Source of the DNA: Streptomyces pactum
GTDB taxonomy: Bacteria > Actinomycetota > Actinomycetes > Streptomycetales > Streptomycetaceae
Assembly (NCBI RefSeq): GCF_016031615.1
Contig: NZ_JACYXC010000001.1
Span: 806,001-870,000, forward strand
DNA length: 64,000 nt
Direction of reading: 5' to 3'
Of this stretch, positions 44,533 to 52,298 are shown piece by piece. Each line of letters starts with the position of its first letter. Within the stretch, counting starts at the first letter, position 1. The position numbers and the translations under genes are program-made. Under the pieces are notes generated by a model. The model was not told where the DNA came from, searched no databases, and saw nothing but the letters and a program-made list of their open reading frames with translations.

Positions 44533-45006
44533 AACACGGACACCGGCCCGGTATCCAGCCCGCCCCACGCAGTCCCGCTCAAGCCCGTTCCGGCGGCGGT
44601 GCGGGGCCCGGGCCCTTGCGACCGGCCGGAGCCGGACGTCCCCCACGCCCTCCCCGGTGCGGACCGGACACACCGCGAGGGCGAGCGGCGGGAGGTGGCG
44701 GCGTGGCGCCCGGGCTCCGTCGGCCCGCACGGCACGGCGTGTGCCCGGCAGACACGGGGGGGTCGGTACGGAGTCACGGCACGCGTGCCGTGACTCCGTC
44801 GCGCACGGCGGCCGGGACGGCGGGCGACGGCCGGGGACGGCCCGGGGCCCCTGCGGAGGGGCAGCGTCCCGGTCCGCGCGGTGGGTGCCGCGACGTCCGG
44901 TGGCGCCCCGCCCGGGACTTTGTATCTTCGAAGGAGGGGGTTCCGGGACGGCGGCGCTTCCGCCCTCCAGGTCGTCCGCAGCACCGTATCCGTGCGAGGA
45001 GTCCCC
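44533..45006. other. Non-coding stretch between the sugar-acid operon and the CBS gene
   Basis: 474 bp with no supported gene. It contains a 32-bp palindrome and, at the right end, the promoter region of the CBS-BON gene, where GGGACTTTG at 44914-44922 resembles half of a DevR/DosR-type site (weak). Confidence 0.5.
44768..44799. terminator. Perfect 32-bp palindrome
   Basis: The 16 bases at 44768-44783 are exactly complementary to 44784-44799. It lies 236 bp past the aldolase stop. It can form a long hairpin, probably the operon terminator; an operator is also possible. Confidence 0.6.
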
Positions 45007-45660
45007 ATGGCCGAGTCGCCGCGCAGGGTCAGTGACGTCATGACGCGGACGGTCGTCGCCGTGGGACGCGAGGCGTCGTTCAGGGAGGTCGTCGAGATCA
45101 TGGGCCGCTGGAAGGTCAGCGCGGTACCGGTCCTGGAGGGCGAGGGTCGCGTCATCGGCGTGGTGTCGGAGGCGGACCTGCTGCCGAAGGAGGAGTTCCG
45201 CGACGACATGCTGGAACGGCCCGGGATGGCCCGGCAGCGCTTCGCGGAGCTGGTGAAGGCCTGGGCGGTGACGGCCGAGGAGCTGATGAGCAGCCCCGCG
45301 GTCACCGTGCACGCGGACGCCACCGTGGCGGAGGCGGCCCGGACCATGGCGATACGGCGAGTGAAGCGGCTGCCCGTGATCGACGGCGAGGCGAAACTGT
45401 GCGGCATCGTCAGCAGGGCCGATCTGCTGAAGGTCTTCCTGCGCTCCGACGAGGAACTCCAGGGCGAGGTGCGCGGCGTGCTCCTCGCCGATCCGCTGCA
45501 CGCCTTCGGGGAACTGCGGATGAGTGTGTCGGACGGAGTGGTCACGCTGTCGGGCCAGGTCCGTGACGCCGGTCTGATCCCCGTCGTCGTACGGCTGGTG
45601 CGCGGTGTCGAGGGCGTCGTGGACGTGGCGGCGCGCATCGGGGTCGGCGCACCCTCCTGA
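45007..45660 (+). CDS. CBS domain pair and BON domain protein
   Basis: A 217-residue protein. Two CBS motifs (VSDVMTRTVVAVGREASFRE and EELMSSPAVTVHADATVAEA) form a Bateman module for adenine nucleotides. A C-terminal BON-like domain begins near residue 145 (VRGVLLADPLHAFGELRMSV). ATG 45007 has GAGGAG seven bases upstream. Such genes are common with universal stress proteins in actinomycete dormancy/redox loci. A truncated CBS gene follows after 37 bp on the same strand. Confidence 0.9.
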   Translation: MAESPRRVSDVMTRTVVAVGREASFREVVEIMGRWKVSAVPVLEGEGRVIGVVSEADLLPKEEFRDDMLERPGMARQRFAELVKAWAVTAEELMSSPAVTVHADATVAEAARTMAIRRVKRLPVIDGEAKLCGIVSRADLLKVFLRSDEELQGEVRGVLLADPLHAFGELRMSVSDGVVTLSGQVRDAGLIPVVVRLVRGVEGVVDVAARIGVGAPS

Positions 45661-45697
45661 GGCCCGGACCGGCCCTGAACGCGGAAGGGAACCCAAG

Positions 45698-46168
45698 ATG
45701 CACCATCGCACCGTCGGAGAGCTCATGACCAGGGCGGTCGTCCGGGCCCGGCCGCAGATGCCCTTCAAGGAGGTCGCCAGGCTCCTGGCGGCCAACGACG
45801 TCACCGCCGTACCGGTCGTGGACGACCTGGACCGCCCCATGGGGGTGATCTCGGAGGCCGACCTGCTGCGCAAGGCGGCGGACCGGCAGGTGATCCTACG
45901 GTCACACCGCTGTCGTACCCCGGACCTAACATCCGCTCGTGAACCTCGAATCGCGTCTGACCGCCGGCCTGCCGCTGCCGCCCGGCCGCATGATCACTTC
46001 GAACGAAGGCGACGGCGGCCAGCGGCCGCTGTGGCTGAGCGACGGTCCGCCCGCCACCGGGCTGTGGTCCCGGCTGCGCGCCGAGCATGCCACGTCCGGG
46101 CTCTGGCCGCTCCTGCTGTGCCCGCTGGACCCGCACGACACCCAGTTCCGTCCCTGGGGCTGCGGTGA
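45698..46168 (+). pseudogene. CBS domain gene truncated at a breakpoint
   Basis: The start is a good CBS protein: RBS GGAAGGGA, ATG 45698, then HHRTVGELMTRAVVRARPQM and ITAVPVVD-like NDVTAVPVVDDLDRPMGV, with SEADLLRKAADRQ. After about residue 64 the similarity ends abruptly near 45890. The rest of the frame is an arginine- and alanine-rich shadow of the DUF4253 gene, which starts at 45939. The second CBS motif is missing. A deletion or insertion joint at about 45890 explains this. Confidence 0.8.
45927..45932 (+). promoter_or_regulatory. Likely -10 box of the leaderless DUF4253 gene
   Basis: TAACAT ends six bases before GTG 45939. There is no ribosome site. Confidence 0.5.
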
Positions 46169-46748
46169 GATCCACCCCGAGGACATGTCGTCGCCGGCGG
46201 ACCACGACCCCCGGGCGCTCCTCGCCCGCTGGTGGCGGGACCACACCGTCACCGACGAGGACGACGACCCGCTCAGCGCGGAGGAACGCCTGGCCGTCAC
46301 CGCCCCCTTCGGCCGGACCTGGCCCGGGCCCGCCCCCGCGTGCACACCCGTCGATGACCCCGACGCCATGGCCGAGCAGTACGCGCGGGTCTTCCTGGAC
46401 CGGTACCCCCATGCCCGCCTCGGACTGGTCACGGCACCGCGCGGAGCCGACGCCCTGGCCGCCGCCGGCTGGACCGGACCCGCGAACTACGACAGCGACA
46501 CCGCCACGTTCTCCGCCGTCGTCCGCGACTGGGAGGACCGCTTCGGCGCACGCGTCGTCGGCGTCGGCTTCGCCACCCTGCACCTCAGCGTCGCCGCACC
46601 ACCGAACGGTCTGGATGACGCCCTGGGCGTCGCCGCCGAGCACTTCGCCTTCTGTCCCGACAACGTCTGGCAGGGCGCCCACCGCGACCTGGCCAGTTAC
46701 GCCGAGCATCTGATCGGGCTGAACTGCTGGGACTTCTGGTGGGACTGA
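45939..46748 (+). CDS. DUF4253 domain-containing protein
   Basis: A 269-residue soluble protein. The C-terminal half contains the DUF4253 pattern (WEDRFGARVVGVGFATLHLS, AAEHFAFCPDNVWQGA, YAEHLIGLNCWDFWWD). The family is of unknown function and is often found singly or in immunity-like settings. The GTG start appears leaderless. The gene begins about 50 bp past the CBS breakpoint, so it marks the return to ordinary sequence. Confidence 0.85.
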   Translation: MNLESRLTAGLPLPPGRMITSNEGDGGQRPLWLSDGPPATGLWSRLRAEHATSGLWPLLLCPLDPHDTQFRPWGCGEIHPEDMSSPADHDPRALLARWWRDHTVTDEDDDPLSAEERLAVTAPFGRTWPGPAPACTPVDDPDAMAEQYARVFLDRYPHARLGLVTAPRGADALAAAGWTGPANYDSDTATFSAVVRDWEDRFGARVVGVGFATLHLSVAAPPNGLDDALGVAAEHFAFCPDNVWQGAHRDLASYAEHLIGLNCWDFWWD

Positions 46749-46856
46749 CACCCCTGCGACCGCCCGGGCAGTGATCCTCCACCCGGCCGGACGGGGGACG
46801 TGCGGTGAAGGCCGGGAGCTGCCTGCGGGCCCGCACCCGTCGGGCGCCCGGGAGCA

Positions 46857-46881
46857 GGCCCGGCCGGCGGACTGCCGGGCC
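46857..46881. terminator. Hairpin between convergent genes
   Basis: A perfect 8-bp GC stem (46857-46864 with 46874-46881) and a 9-base loop lie between the DUF4253 and TetR genes. Confidence 0.4.
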
Positions 46882-46980
46882 GGCCCGGTCCGGACACGCC
46901 CGCTCCGCCGCCCCCCACTCCCCCGGCACCACCCGGCCGCCGTACCGCCCCGCGGGCAGAGGCACTCGCGATGCGGCCCG

Positions 46981-47634
46981 TCAGGGGATCCGTGACTCGA
47001 TGTGGGCGAGGTGGGCGGCGAGGATCTCCTCGAACGCGGCGCGGCGCTCCGCTCCGAGGGGGCGGATGTCGCGGGCGAAGTGGGCCAGGGCCGGGAAGCG
47101 CTCGGGGTCGGCGCCGAGCACCGCGACGCGGAACTGTTCCACGCCCTGTTCGTACTCCTCGGGGGTGAGGGTGCCGATCCCGGCCTCGGAGGAGATCAGC
47201 GCGGCGAGGAGGATCACGATGCGGTGGTAGCGCGCCGGGATCTCCTCGTCGGGCAGGCCCGACGCGCGCAGGGCCTGCAGCAACTCCTCCATGACCAGGC
47301 GGGAACCGGTGCCGCCGGACCCGTAGCGCCCCCACACCGCGGCGAGCTGGAGCTGCTCGCCGAACGCCTCGCGCAGGCGCAGGGCCAGGGCGGTGATGCG
47401 CTGCTTCCAGTCGCCCTCGGGGTGGTAGCCGTCCATGGTGGCCAGCAGGACCCGGTCGGCGACCGCCCGCAGCAGCTCGGTCTTGTTGCGGAAGTGCCGG
47501 TAGAGACTGGAGGAGTCGGTCCCGAGCGCCGCGGCGAGCTTGCGCACGCTGAACGACCCGGCGTCGTCCGTGCGCAGCATCTCCGCCGCCGTGTCCAGGA
47601 TTTCCTCGGTCGACCATCGCCGTCGGCCCGTCAT
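46981..47634 (-). CDS. TetR family transcriptional regulator
   Basis: A 217-residue repressor. The N-terminal helix-turn-helix is FSVRKLAAALGTDSSSLYRH, and the C-terminal half is a TetR_C-type ligand domain. ATG 47634 has AGAGGGG upstream; a GTG at 47655 is in frame. It is divergent from the esterase gene across a 21-bp palindrome that overlaps likely promoters, so it should repress itself and the esterase. Confidence 0.9.
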   Translation of the reverse strand: MTGRRRWSTEEILDTAAEMLRTDDAGSFSVRKLAAALGTDSSSLYRHFRNKTELLRAVADRVLLATMDGYHPEGDWKQRITALALRLREAFGEQLQLAAVWGRYGSGGTGSRLVMEELLQALRASGLPDEEIPARYHRIVILLAALISSEAGIGTLTPEEYEQGVEQFRVAVLGADPERFPALAHFARDIRPLGAERRAAFEEILAAHLAHIESRIP

Positions 47635-47672
47635 CTCGCCCCTCTCGTCACGCACGATCCTAACCGGTGCAC

Positions 47673-47700
47673 TTGCCTATGCACGCAGTGCGTGCATAAT
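47673..47700 (+). promoter_or_regulatory. TetR operator overlapping the esterase promoter
   Basis: TATGCACGCA at 47678-47687 and its exact reverse complement at 47689-47698 flank one central base. TTGCCT (47673-47678) and CATAAT (47695-47700) give a -35/-10 pair with a 16-bp spacer facing the esterase gene. Confidence 0.78.
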
Positions 47701-47762
47701 GAGGGCGACCCGCTCAACGACCGGGAGGGGCCCGGCACTTGAGGCGGAGGGGAGTACGAACC

Positions 47763-48725
47763 ATGGGGGAGAGCACGACGGTCACGCGGCCGCCGGAGCC
47801 CGACTTCTCGGCGATGACGACCGAGGAACTGTTCGCCTACCGCGACGCGGAGAACCGCTTCCGGGCCTCCGGCGCGGCCCGCGCCGTCCTGGGAGAGCCG
47901 CACCCCGGCGCCGCCATCGACTGGCAGGAGATCACGCTCGCCGACCGCGACCTGCCGGTCCGGGTGTACCGGCCGGCCCCGGCCGGCGACGGCGAGGCCA
48001 CGGCCCGGACCGGCCTGCCGCTCGTGATCCACGTCCACGGAGGCGGCTTCGTGGGCACGGCGGCGCAGTGCGACTGGACCAGCAGCCACCTCGCCGCGCG
48101 GCTGCCCGCGCTTGTCGTCTCCGTCGAACACCGCCTCCTCGCACCCGGCAGCCCGCTCGCGGACGCCGTCGACGACGGCTGGGACGCGCTCCGGCACGTG
48201 GTGCGGAACGCCGCTCGGTGGGGCGTCGACCCGGCACGCACGGCCGTGTTCGGCGAGAGCTGCGGTGCGCTGATCTGCGCCCTGACGGCCGTCCGGGCCC
48301 GGGAGGCCGGCCTGGAGCTGAAGGCGCAGGTACTGGTCAACCCGGTGACCGACGTGACCGACACGATGTTCGACCACGCCTCGATGACCGAGTACGCCTA
48401 CAGCCCGACCCGGGCCCTGCCGCTGCTGCGGTTCTTCCGGCGGCTCGCCGTCCCGCGGGGAGCCGACGCCCGCGCGGTCTCGCCGCTGTACGCGGACGAC
48501 CTGAGCGGGCTCCCCCCGGCGCTCGTGGTGGTGCCCACCCGGGACGCGGTCGCCGACCACGGCCGCAGCTTCGCCGATCGGCTGCGCGCGGCCGGCACGC
48601 CTGTCCGGCTCTCCGAATACCCCGGGGCACCGCACGCCTTCCTGACCCTGCCCGGCGTGGAACCACAGGCCGAGGCCGCCCAGGCGGAGATCCTCGCCTT
48701 CCTCCGCACGGCCCTGGCGAAGTGA
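47763..48725 (+). CDS. Alpha/beta hydrolase (hormone-sensitive lipase family esterase)
   Basis: A 320-residue esterase. The oxyanion motif HGGG is in IHVHGGGFVGTA. The nucleophile elbow is GESCG in AVFGESCGALI instead of the usual GDSAG. The acid is in PTRDAVADHG and the histidine in GAPHAFL. No signal peptide is seen. ATG 47763 has GGAGGGGAG eight bases upstream. It is probably induced by a ligand of the divergent TetR protein. Confidence 0.9.
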   Translation: MGESTTVTRPPEPDFSAMTTEELFAYRDAENRFRASGAARAVLGEPHPGAAIDWQEITLADRDLPVRVYRPAPAGDGEATARTGLPLVIHVHGGGFVGTAAQCDWTSSHLAARLPALVVSVEHRLLAPGSPLADAVDDGWDALRHVVRNAARWGVDPARTAVFGESCGALICALTAVRAREAGLELKAQVLVNPVTDVTDTMFDHASMTEYAYSPTRALPLLRFFRRLAVPRGADARAVSPLYADDLSGLPPALVVVPTRDAVADHGRSFADRLRAAGTPVRLSEYPGAPHAFLTLPGVEPQAEAAQAEILAFLRTALAK

Positions 48726-49051
48726 CGGTATGTCCGCTGCTCCCTGGGGACCGGCAGCCTGCCGGTCCCCCGCCCCGGGCGGCAGCAGCGTGTCCGGCGC
48801 CCACGGCCCCGGCGGGGCCGCCGCGTCACCGCTCCGGAGGCGACCGGTCCGGGCCTGCCTCACCACGAACCGGCGTGCCGCCGCCGATCGGCGGGCTCGG
48901 CGGCGCCCGCGCGGCAGCCCGACCGCCGCCAACCGCCGCCCGACCGGGACCGGCCCCGGCTCCGCCGCAGCCGCCGCCGAGGTCCGGCGGGAGGCCCGGT
49001 ACGGCGACCGCGGCATCGCCCTGATCGACCGATGACGAAAGAGGCACCCCG
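48726..49051. other. Non-coding stretch
   Basis: 326 bp between two rightward genes. It is GC-rich with no supported gene. The GACCGGCAGCCTGCCGGTC hairpin at 48748-48766, just after the esterase stop, may be its terminator. Confidence 0.5.
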
Positions 49052-49501
49052 ATGACGAACCCGTCCCCCGCACGTGGGGCACTGGGAGCGATGTACGCGG
49101 GCCTTGCGCTGACCGTCCTCACCACGGTCGCCGCGTACGTCGACCACGGCACCACCCATGTGCTGGCCGATCACATCCGGGCCGGCTACCCCGCGTACCC
49201 CCCGGCGCGGATCGACTCGGCCGTCACCACCTACCTGGTCATATGGACCGTCATCGGAGCGCTCGGCGTCCTCGCCTGGCTCACGACGGCCTGGGCCGTC
49301 ACGGCGGGCAGGCGGTGGGCCCGCCCCGCCGCGACCGTGATGTTCCTGATCGGCACCGGCACCGGACTGACCGGGCTGCTCACCAAGGACACCTCCGGCG
49401 ACACCGGCCTGCCGCCGGCAATGGGCTGGGCCGGGATGCTGCCCTGCCTGGCGGGCCTCGTCGCGGTCGCCCTGCTGTGGAGACGACCGCGACCGGCGTG
49501 A
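49052..49501 (+). CDS. Small four-span membrane protein
   Basis: A 149-residue protein with four predicted membrane helices, near residues 11-28, 58-80, 89-107 and 122-141. No named family is recognised with certainty. ATG 49052 has AAAGAGG upstream. The following oxidoreductase gene is on the same strand 101 bp later. Function unknown. Confidence 0.78.
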   Translation: MTNPSPARGALGAMYAGLALTVLTTVAAYVDHGTTHVLADHIRAGYPAYPPARIDSAVTTYLVIWTVIGALGVLAWLTTAWAVTAGRRWARPAATVMFLIGTGTGLTGLLTKDTSGDTGLPPAMGWAGMLPCLAGLVAVALLWRRPRPA

Positions 49502-49602
49502 CGTCATCCCCCCCACCGCGCGCCAGGGGCGCCGGCAGTCCCCGGCCACCCGGACCCGCGCCACCACGGGCCGGGACCACCACACACCAGGAGGAAGACA
49601 CC

Positions 49603-50364
49603 GTGCAGCGCATCGGCATCATCGGAGTGGGCGAGATCGGCCGGGCCGTCGTCGAGGGCCTGCGCCACGGGGGCGGTGCGTCGCCCGAGGTCTTCCTCTC
49701 TCCCCGGGGGGCTCGCGCCGCCGCCGAACTGTCCGAGCGCTTCGAAGGCGTCCGGGTGTGCGCCGGCAACCAGGACGTGGTGGACCGCTCGGAGGTGGTG
49801 ATCATCGCGGTACGCCGCCAGGACCACCGCGAGGCGCTCGCCGGGCTGCGGGTGGACGACGACACGACCGTGATCAGCCTGATGGCCGGCGTCGCCACCG
49901 ACGACCTGCGGCGCACGCTGGCCACCGGCGCCCCGATCGTCCGCGCCATCCCGCTGCCCGCCGTGCGCGAGCGCCGCTCCGTCACCGTGACCTGCCCATC
50001 GCACCCGGTGGTGGACTCCCTCTTCGACCAACTGGGCGGGGCGCTCCCGGTCGCGGACGAAGGGGCCTTCGACGTCTTCTCCGCCCTGACCGGGACGCTC
50101 ACCGCCCACTACGCCTACCTCGCCACCCTCACCTCGTGGGCCGCCGGCCACGGCATCGCTCCGGGCACCGCCGAGCGGTACGTGCGCGGCCTCTTCGGGA
50201 ACGTCGGCCGCTCCCTGGGTGACGAGCGCTCCCTGCACCGGCTCGCCGCCGACCACGAGACGCCCGGAGGGAACAACGAGCGCATCCGCACCACCTGGTT
50301 CGATCCGGCCAACGCCGCGGCCCTCGCGAAGGCCCTGGACGGCCTCCTCGACGATCTGCGGTAG
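49603..50364 (+). CDS. Pyrroline-5-carboxylate reductase-like NAD(P) oxidoreductase
   Basis: A 253-residue protein with the N-terminal nucleotide-binding motif RIGIIGVGEIGRAVVEGL and the ProC-family middle part (VISLMAGVATDDLRR, IVRAIPLPAV). The C-terminal dimerisation domain is shorter and less typical (SWAAGHGIAPGTAERYVRGL, HETPGGNNERI). GTG 49603 has GGAGGAAG eight bases upstream. Whether it makes proline or acts on another imine is not clear. Confidence 0.83.
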   Translation: MQRIGIIGVGEIGRAVVEGLRHGGGASPEVFLSPRGARAAAELSERFEGVRVCAGNQDVVDRSEVVIIAVRRQDHREALAGLRVDDDTTVISLMAGVATDDLRRTLATGAPIVRAIPLPAVRERRSVTVTCPSHPVVDSLFDQLGGALPVADEGAFDVFSALTGTLTAHYAYLATLTSWAAGHGIAPGTAERYVRGLFGNVGRSLGDERSLHRLAADHETPGGNNERIRTTWFDPANAAALAKALDGLLDDLR

Positions 50365-50470
50365 TTCGAGCGCGACTTCTCCCGGCCGCTCGCCGCTCAT
50401 CGGCCCCGGGGTGCCGCCCGGCCCGCCGTCGCCTGCCGACCGGGTGAGGGCAGGGCCTACGATCGGTGGC

Positions 50471-50695
50471 GTGACGGAGACTCCGACGCACCGGACGGTG
50501 CGCCGTTTCTCGCTGGCCAACCCTGCCGGCCCCGGCTGCGACAGCGTTCCGGCCCTCTTGCGGCGGCTGGCGGATGCCATCGAGGCGTTGGGCCCCGCCG
50601 AGATCCAGGACGTGGTGATCGAGTCGGAGATGACCGAGCACGGCCCCTGGCGGTCGGGGACCGTCTATTTCCGTCTGTCCGAGGACGAGGACTGA
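50471..50695 (+). CDS. Small conserved-looking protein, 74 residues
   Basis: A 74-residue acidic protein without a recognised domain (FSLANPAGPGCDSVPALLRR near the start; EIQDVVIESEM near the middle). The GTG start follows TACGAT by seven bases, so the gene appears leaderless. Codon use is normal for the genome. I recognise this kind of protein from actinomycetes but know no function. Confidence 0.6.
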   Translation: MTETPTHRTVRRFSLANPAGPGCDSVPALLRRLADAIEALGPAEIQDVVIESEMTEHGPWRSGTVYFRLSEDED

Positions 50696-51042
50696 TTCCG
50701 CTGCACGAGCGGAGCCGGCTGACCGGTAGGGCGCCGGCGTTCGCGGCCCGGGCCTGGTCGGACGGCGAGGGGTGGAACGGCGGCCGGTCCCGGGCCCGGG
50801 CCTGGCCTGTTCGACGTTCTCGGCGGCGAGCGGCAGACGCTGCCCACGGATCCGGGCGAGCACGCCGATCCTGGCGGGCACACCGGTGCTCCGGGGTGCG
50901 AGGCGGACGAGACACCCCGGTTCTTAGCCCGGCACCCGAGGTGGTGGCCGGGCCTGCGACCGGCGGGGCCGGTGGTCGTGTCACCGCCCGGTGCCGCCGC
51001 CCCGTCGGCCCGGTGGCACCCGGGTGCCGCCCACGGCGTTCG

Positions 51043-51083
51043 CACCGGTGGTCCCCGCCGGGGCGGCGCGGGGACCACCGGTG
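51043..51083 (-). terminator. Distal hairpin after the PKS operon
   Basis: A perfect 16-bp stem (51043-51058 with 51068-51083) and a 9-base loop lie beyond the acyl-CoA dehydrogenase stop. Confidence 0.78.
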
Positions 51084-51086
51084 GCC

Positions 51087-51113
51087 CCGCGCCACGGTCA
51101 CGCCGTGGCGCGG
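51087..51113 (-). terminator. Proximal hairpin after the PKS operon
   Basis: A perfect 11-bp stem (51087-51097 with 51103-51113) with a 5-base loop lies 15 bp past the leftward stop. Together with the next hairpin it forms a double terminator. Confidence 0.75.
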
Positions 51114-51128
51114 AGCGGGCGGGCCGGA

Positions 51129-52286
51129 CTACGTCCGGCGCGGCACGGGGACGACGTAACGGCTGAAGACCAGCTCGCGCATGACGTCGTCGCCGCCTTC
51201 GACGATCGAGACGTAGCGGATGTCGCGCAGCAGCTTCCCGATGGGCAGGTCGTGGGTGTACCCCAGCCCGCCGAACATCTCCGAGCCGACGCTCGCCACG
51301 TCCCAGCCGGCCTGGCCGCAGAACATCTTGGCGGTCAGCGCCGACTTCAGCGTGCCCTGCCGCGCGAAGGCGGTGGCCGCGTCCGGCTTCGCCATGATCT
51401 GGTCGCAGTCGCGGGCCGCCTTGAGGCAGTGGCTCTTCATGACGTCGATCAGCATTTCCATCTGGCCCAGTTTCTGCGCGAACACCGGGCTGTCGAGCAG
51501 GGTGCCGTCCCGGAACGGCTTGCTCTTGGCGTACGTCATGCAGTGGTCCCGGATGCGCCGCGCGATGCCGATCGCGGTCGCCGCGATCAGGATGCGGCTG
51601 GTGTTGAGGCCGATCTCCAGCAGCCGGAGCCCGGAGCCCTCCAGCCGGTGGTCGGCGGGCACCCGGCAGCCGTCGAGCTTCACCTGGTACGTGTGCGACG
51701 CCCGCAGACCGATGACGTCCCACCGCTTGACGATCTCGACGCCCGGGGTCCCCCGCGGCACCACGATCGCGTGGTACGCCTCGGGGTCGTCGGCCGCCCT
51801 GGCGACGACGACCAGGAAGTCGGCGAAATCGGTGTTGGTGGAGAAGAACTTCTCCCCGGTGATGACCAGGTCGTCCCCGTCACGGGTGACCACGGTCTCG
51901 ATCTTGCTCAGCTCGCTGCCGGCGTTCCGCTCGCTGCCCAGCGTCGCGCAGAAGGAACCCCGGGCCGCCATGGGCTCCAGATAGCGGGCCTTCAGCTCCT
52001 CGGAGCCGTACAGCTGCACCATGGTGGTGCCCAGGACCGAGATGAACAGCGTGAAGGCCACGCCGGCGTCGCCGTAGGCGATCTCGTTGACGATCTCGAC
52101 GCTGTCCTCCAGGCTCAGCCCGCGGCCGCCGACCTCCTGGGGCAGCCACCAGTTGGCCAGGCCGGTCTCGCGGAACGTGTCGTACACCGGCAGGGGCTTG
52201 TCCGTCAGTGTGTCCACCTGCGCGTTGTCGCCGGTGAGTTCGCTCCTGACGAACTGGCGCAGGGTCTTCAGGTCTTCCGGTTTCAT
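51129..52286 (-). CDS. Acyl-CoA dehydrogenase in the PKS operon
   Basis: A 385-residue flavoenzyme. The N-terminal helical domain, middle strand domain (CATLGSERNAGSELSKIETV, VITGEKFFSTNTDFADFLVV) and C-terminal helical domain (MFGGLGYTHDLPIGKLLRDI) are complete. The catalytic-base glutamate position falls in YVSIVEGGDDVMREL. ATG 52286 follows GGAG; a GTG at 52295 is in frame. It starts 12 bp after the PKS stop and is the last gene of the operon. In PKS clusters such enzymes desaturate a starter or extender precursor or a carrier-bound chain; which applies here is not known. Electrons would go to EtfAB. Confidence 0.88.
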   Translation of the reverse strand: MKPEDLKTLRQFVRSELTGDNAQVDTLTDKPLPVYDTFRETGLANWWLPQEVGGRGLSLEDSVEIVNEIAYGDAGVAFTLFISVLGTTMVQLYGSEELKARYLEPMAARGSFCATLGSERNAGSELSKIETVVTRDGDDLVITGEKFFSTNTDFADFLVVVARAADDPEAYHAIVVPRGTPGVEIVKRWDVIGLRASHTYQVKLDGCRVPADHRLEGSGLRLLEIGLNTSRILIAATAIGIARRIRDHCMTYAKSKPFRDGTLLDSPVFAQKLGQMEMLIDVMKSHCLKAARDCDQIMAKPDAATAFARQGTLKSALTAKMFCGQAGWDVASVGSEMFGGLGYTHDLPIGKLLRDIRYVSIVEGGDDVMRELVFSRYVVPVPRRT

Positions 52287-52298
52287 TCGCTCCACCCT

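Larger units (their letters stand above)
50696..51128. other. Non-coding stretch downstream of the PKS cluster
   Basis: 433 bp between convergent genes with two strong hairpins at its right end. No gene is supported. Confidence 0.6.
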
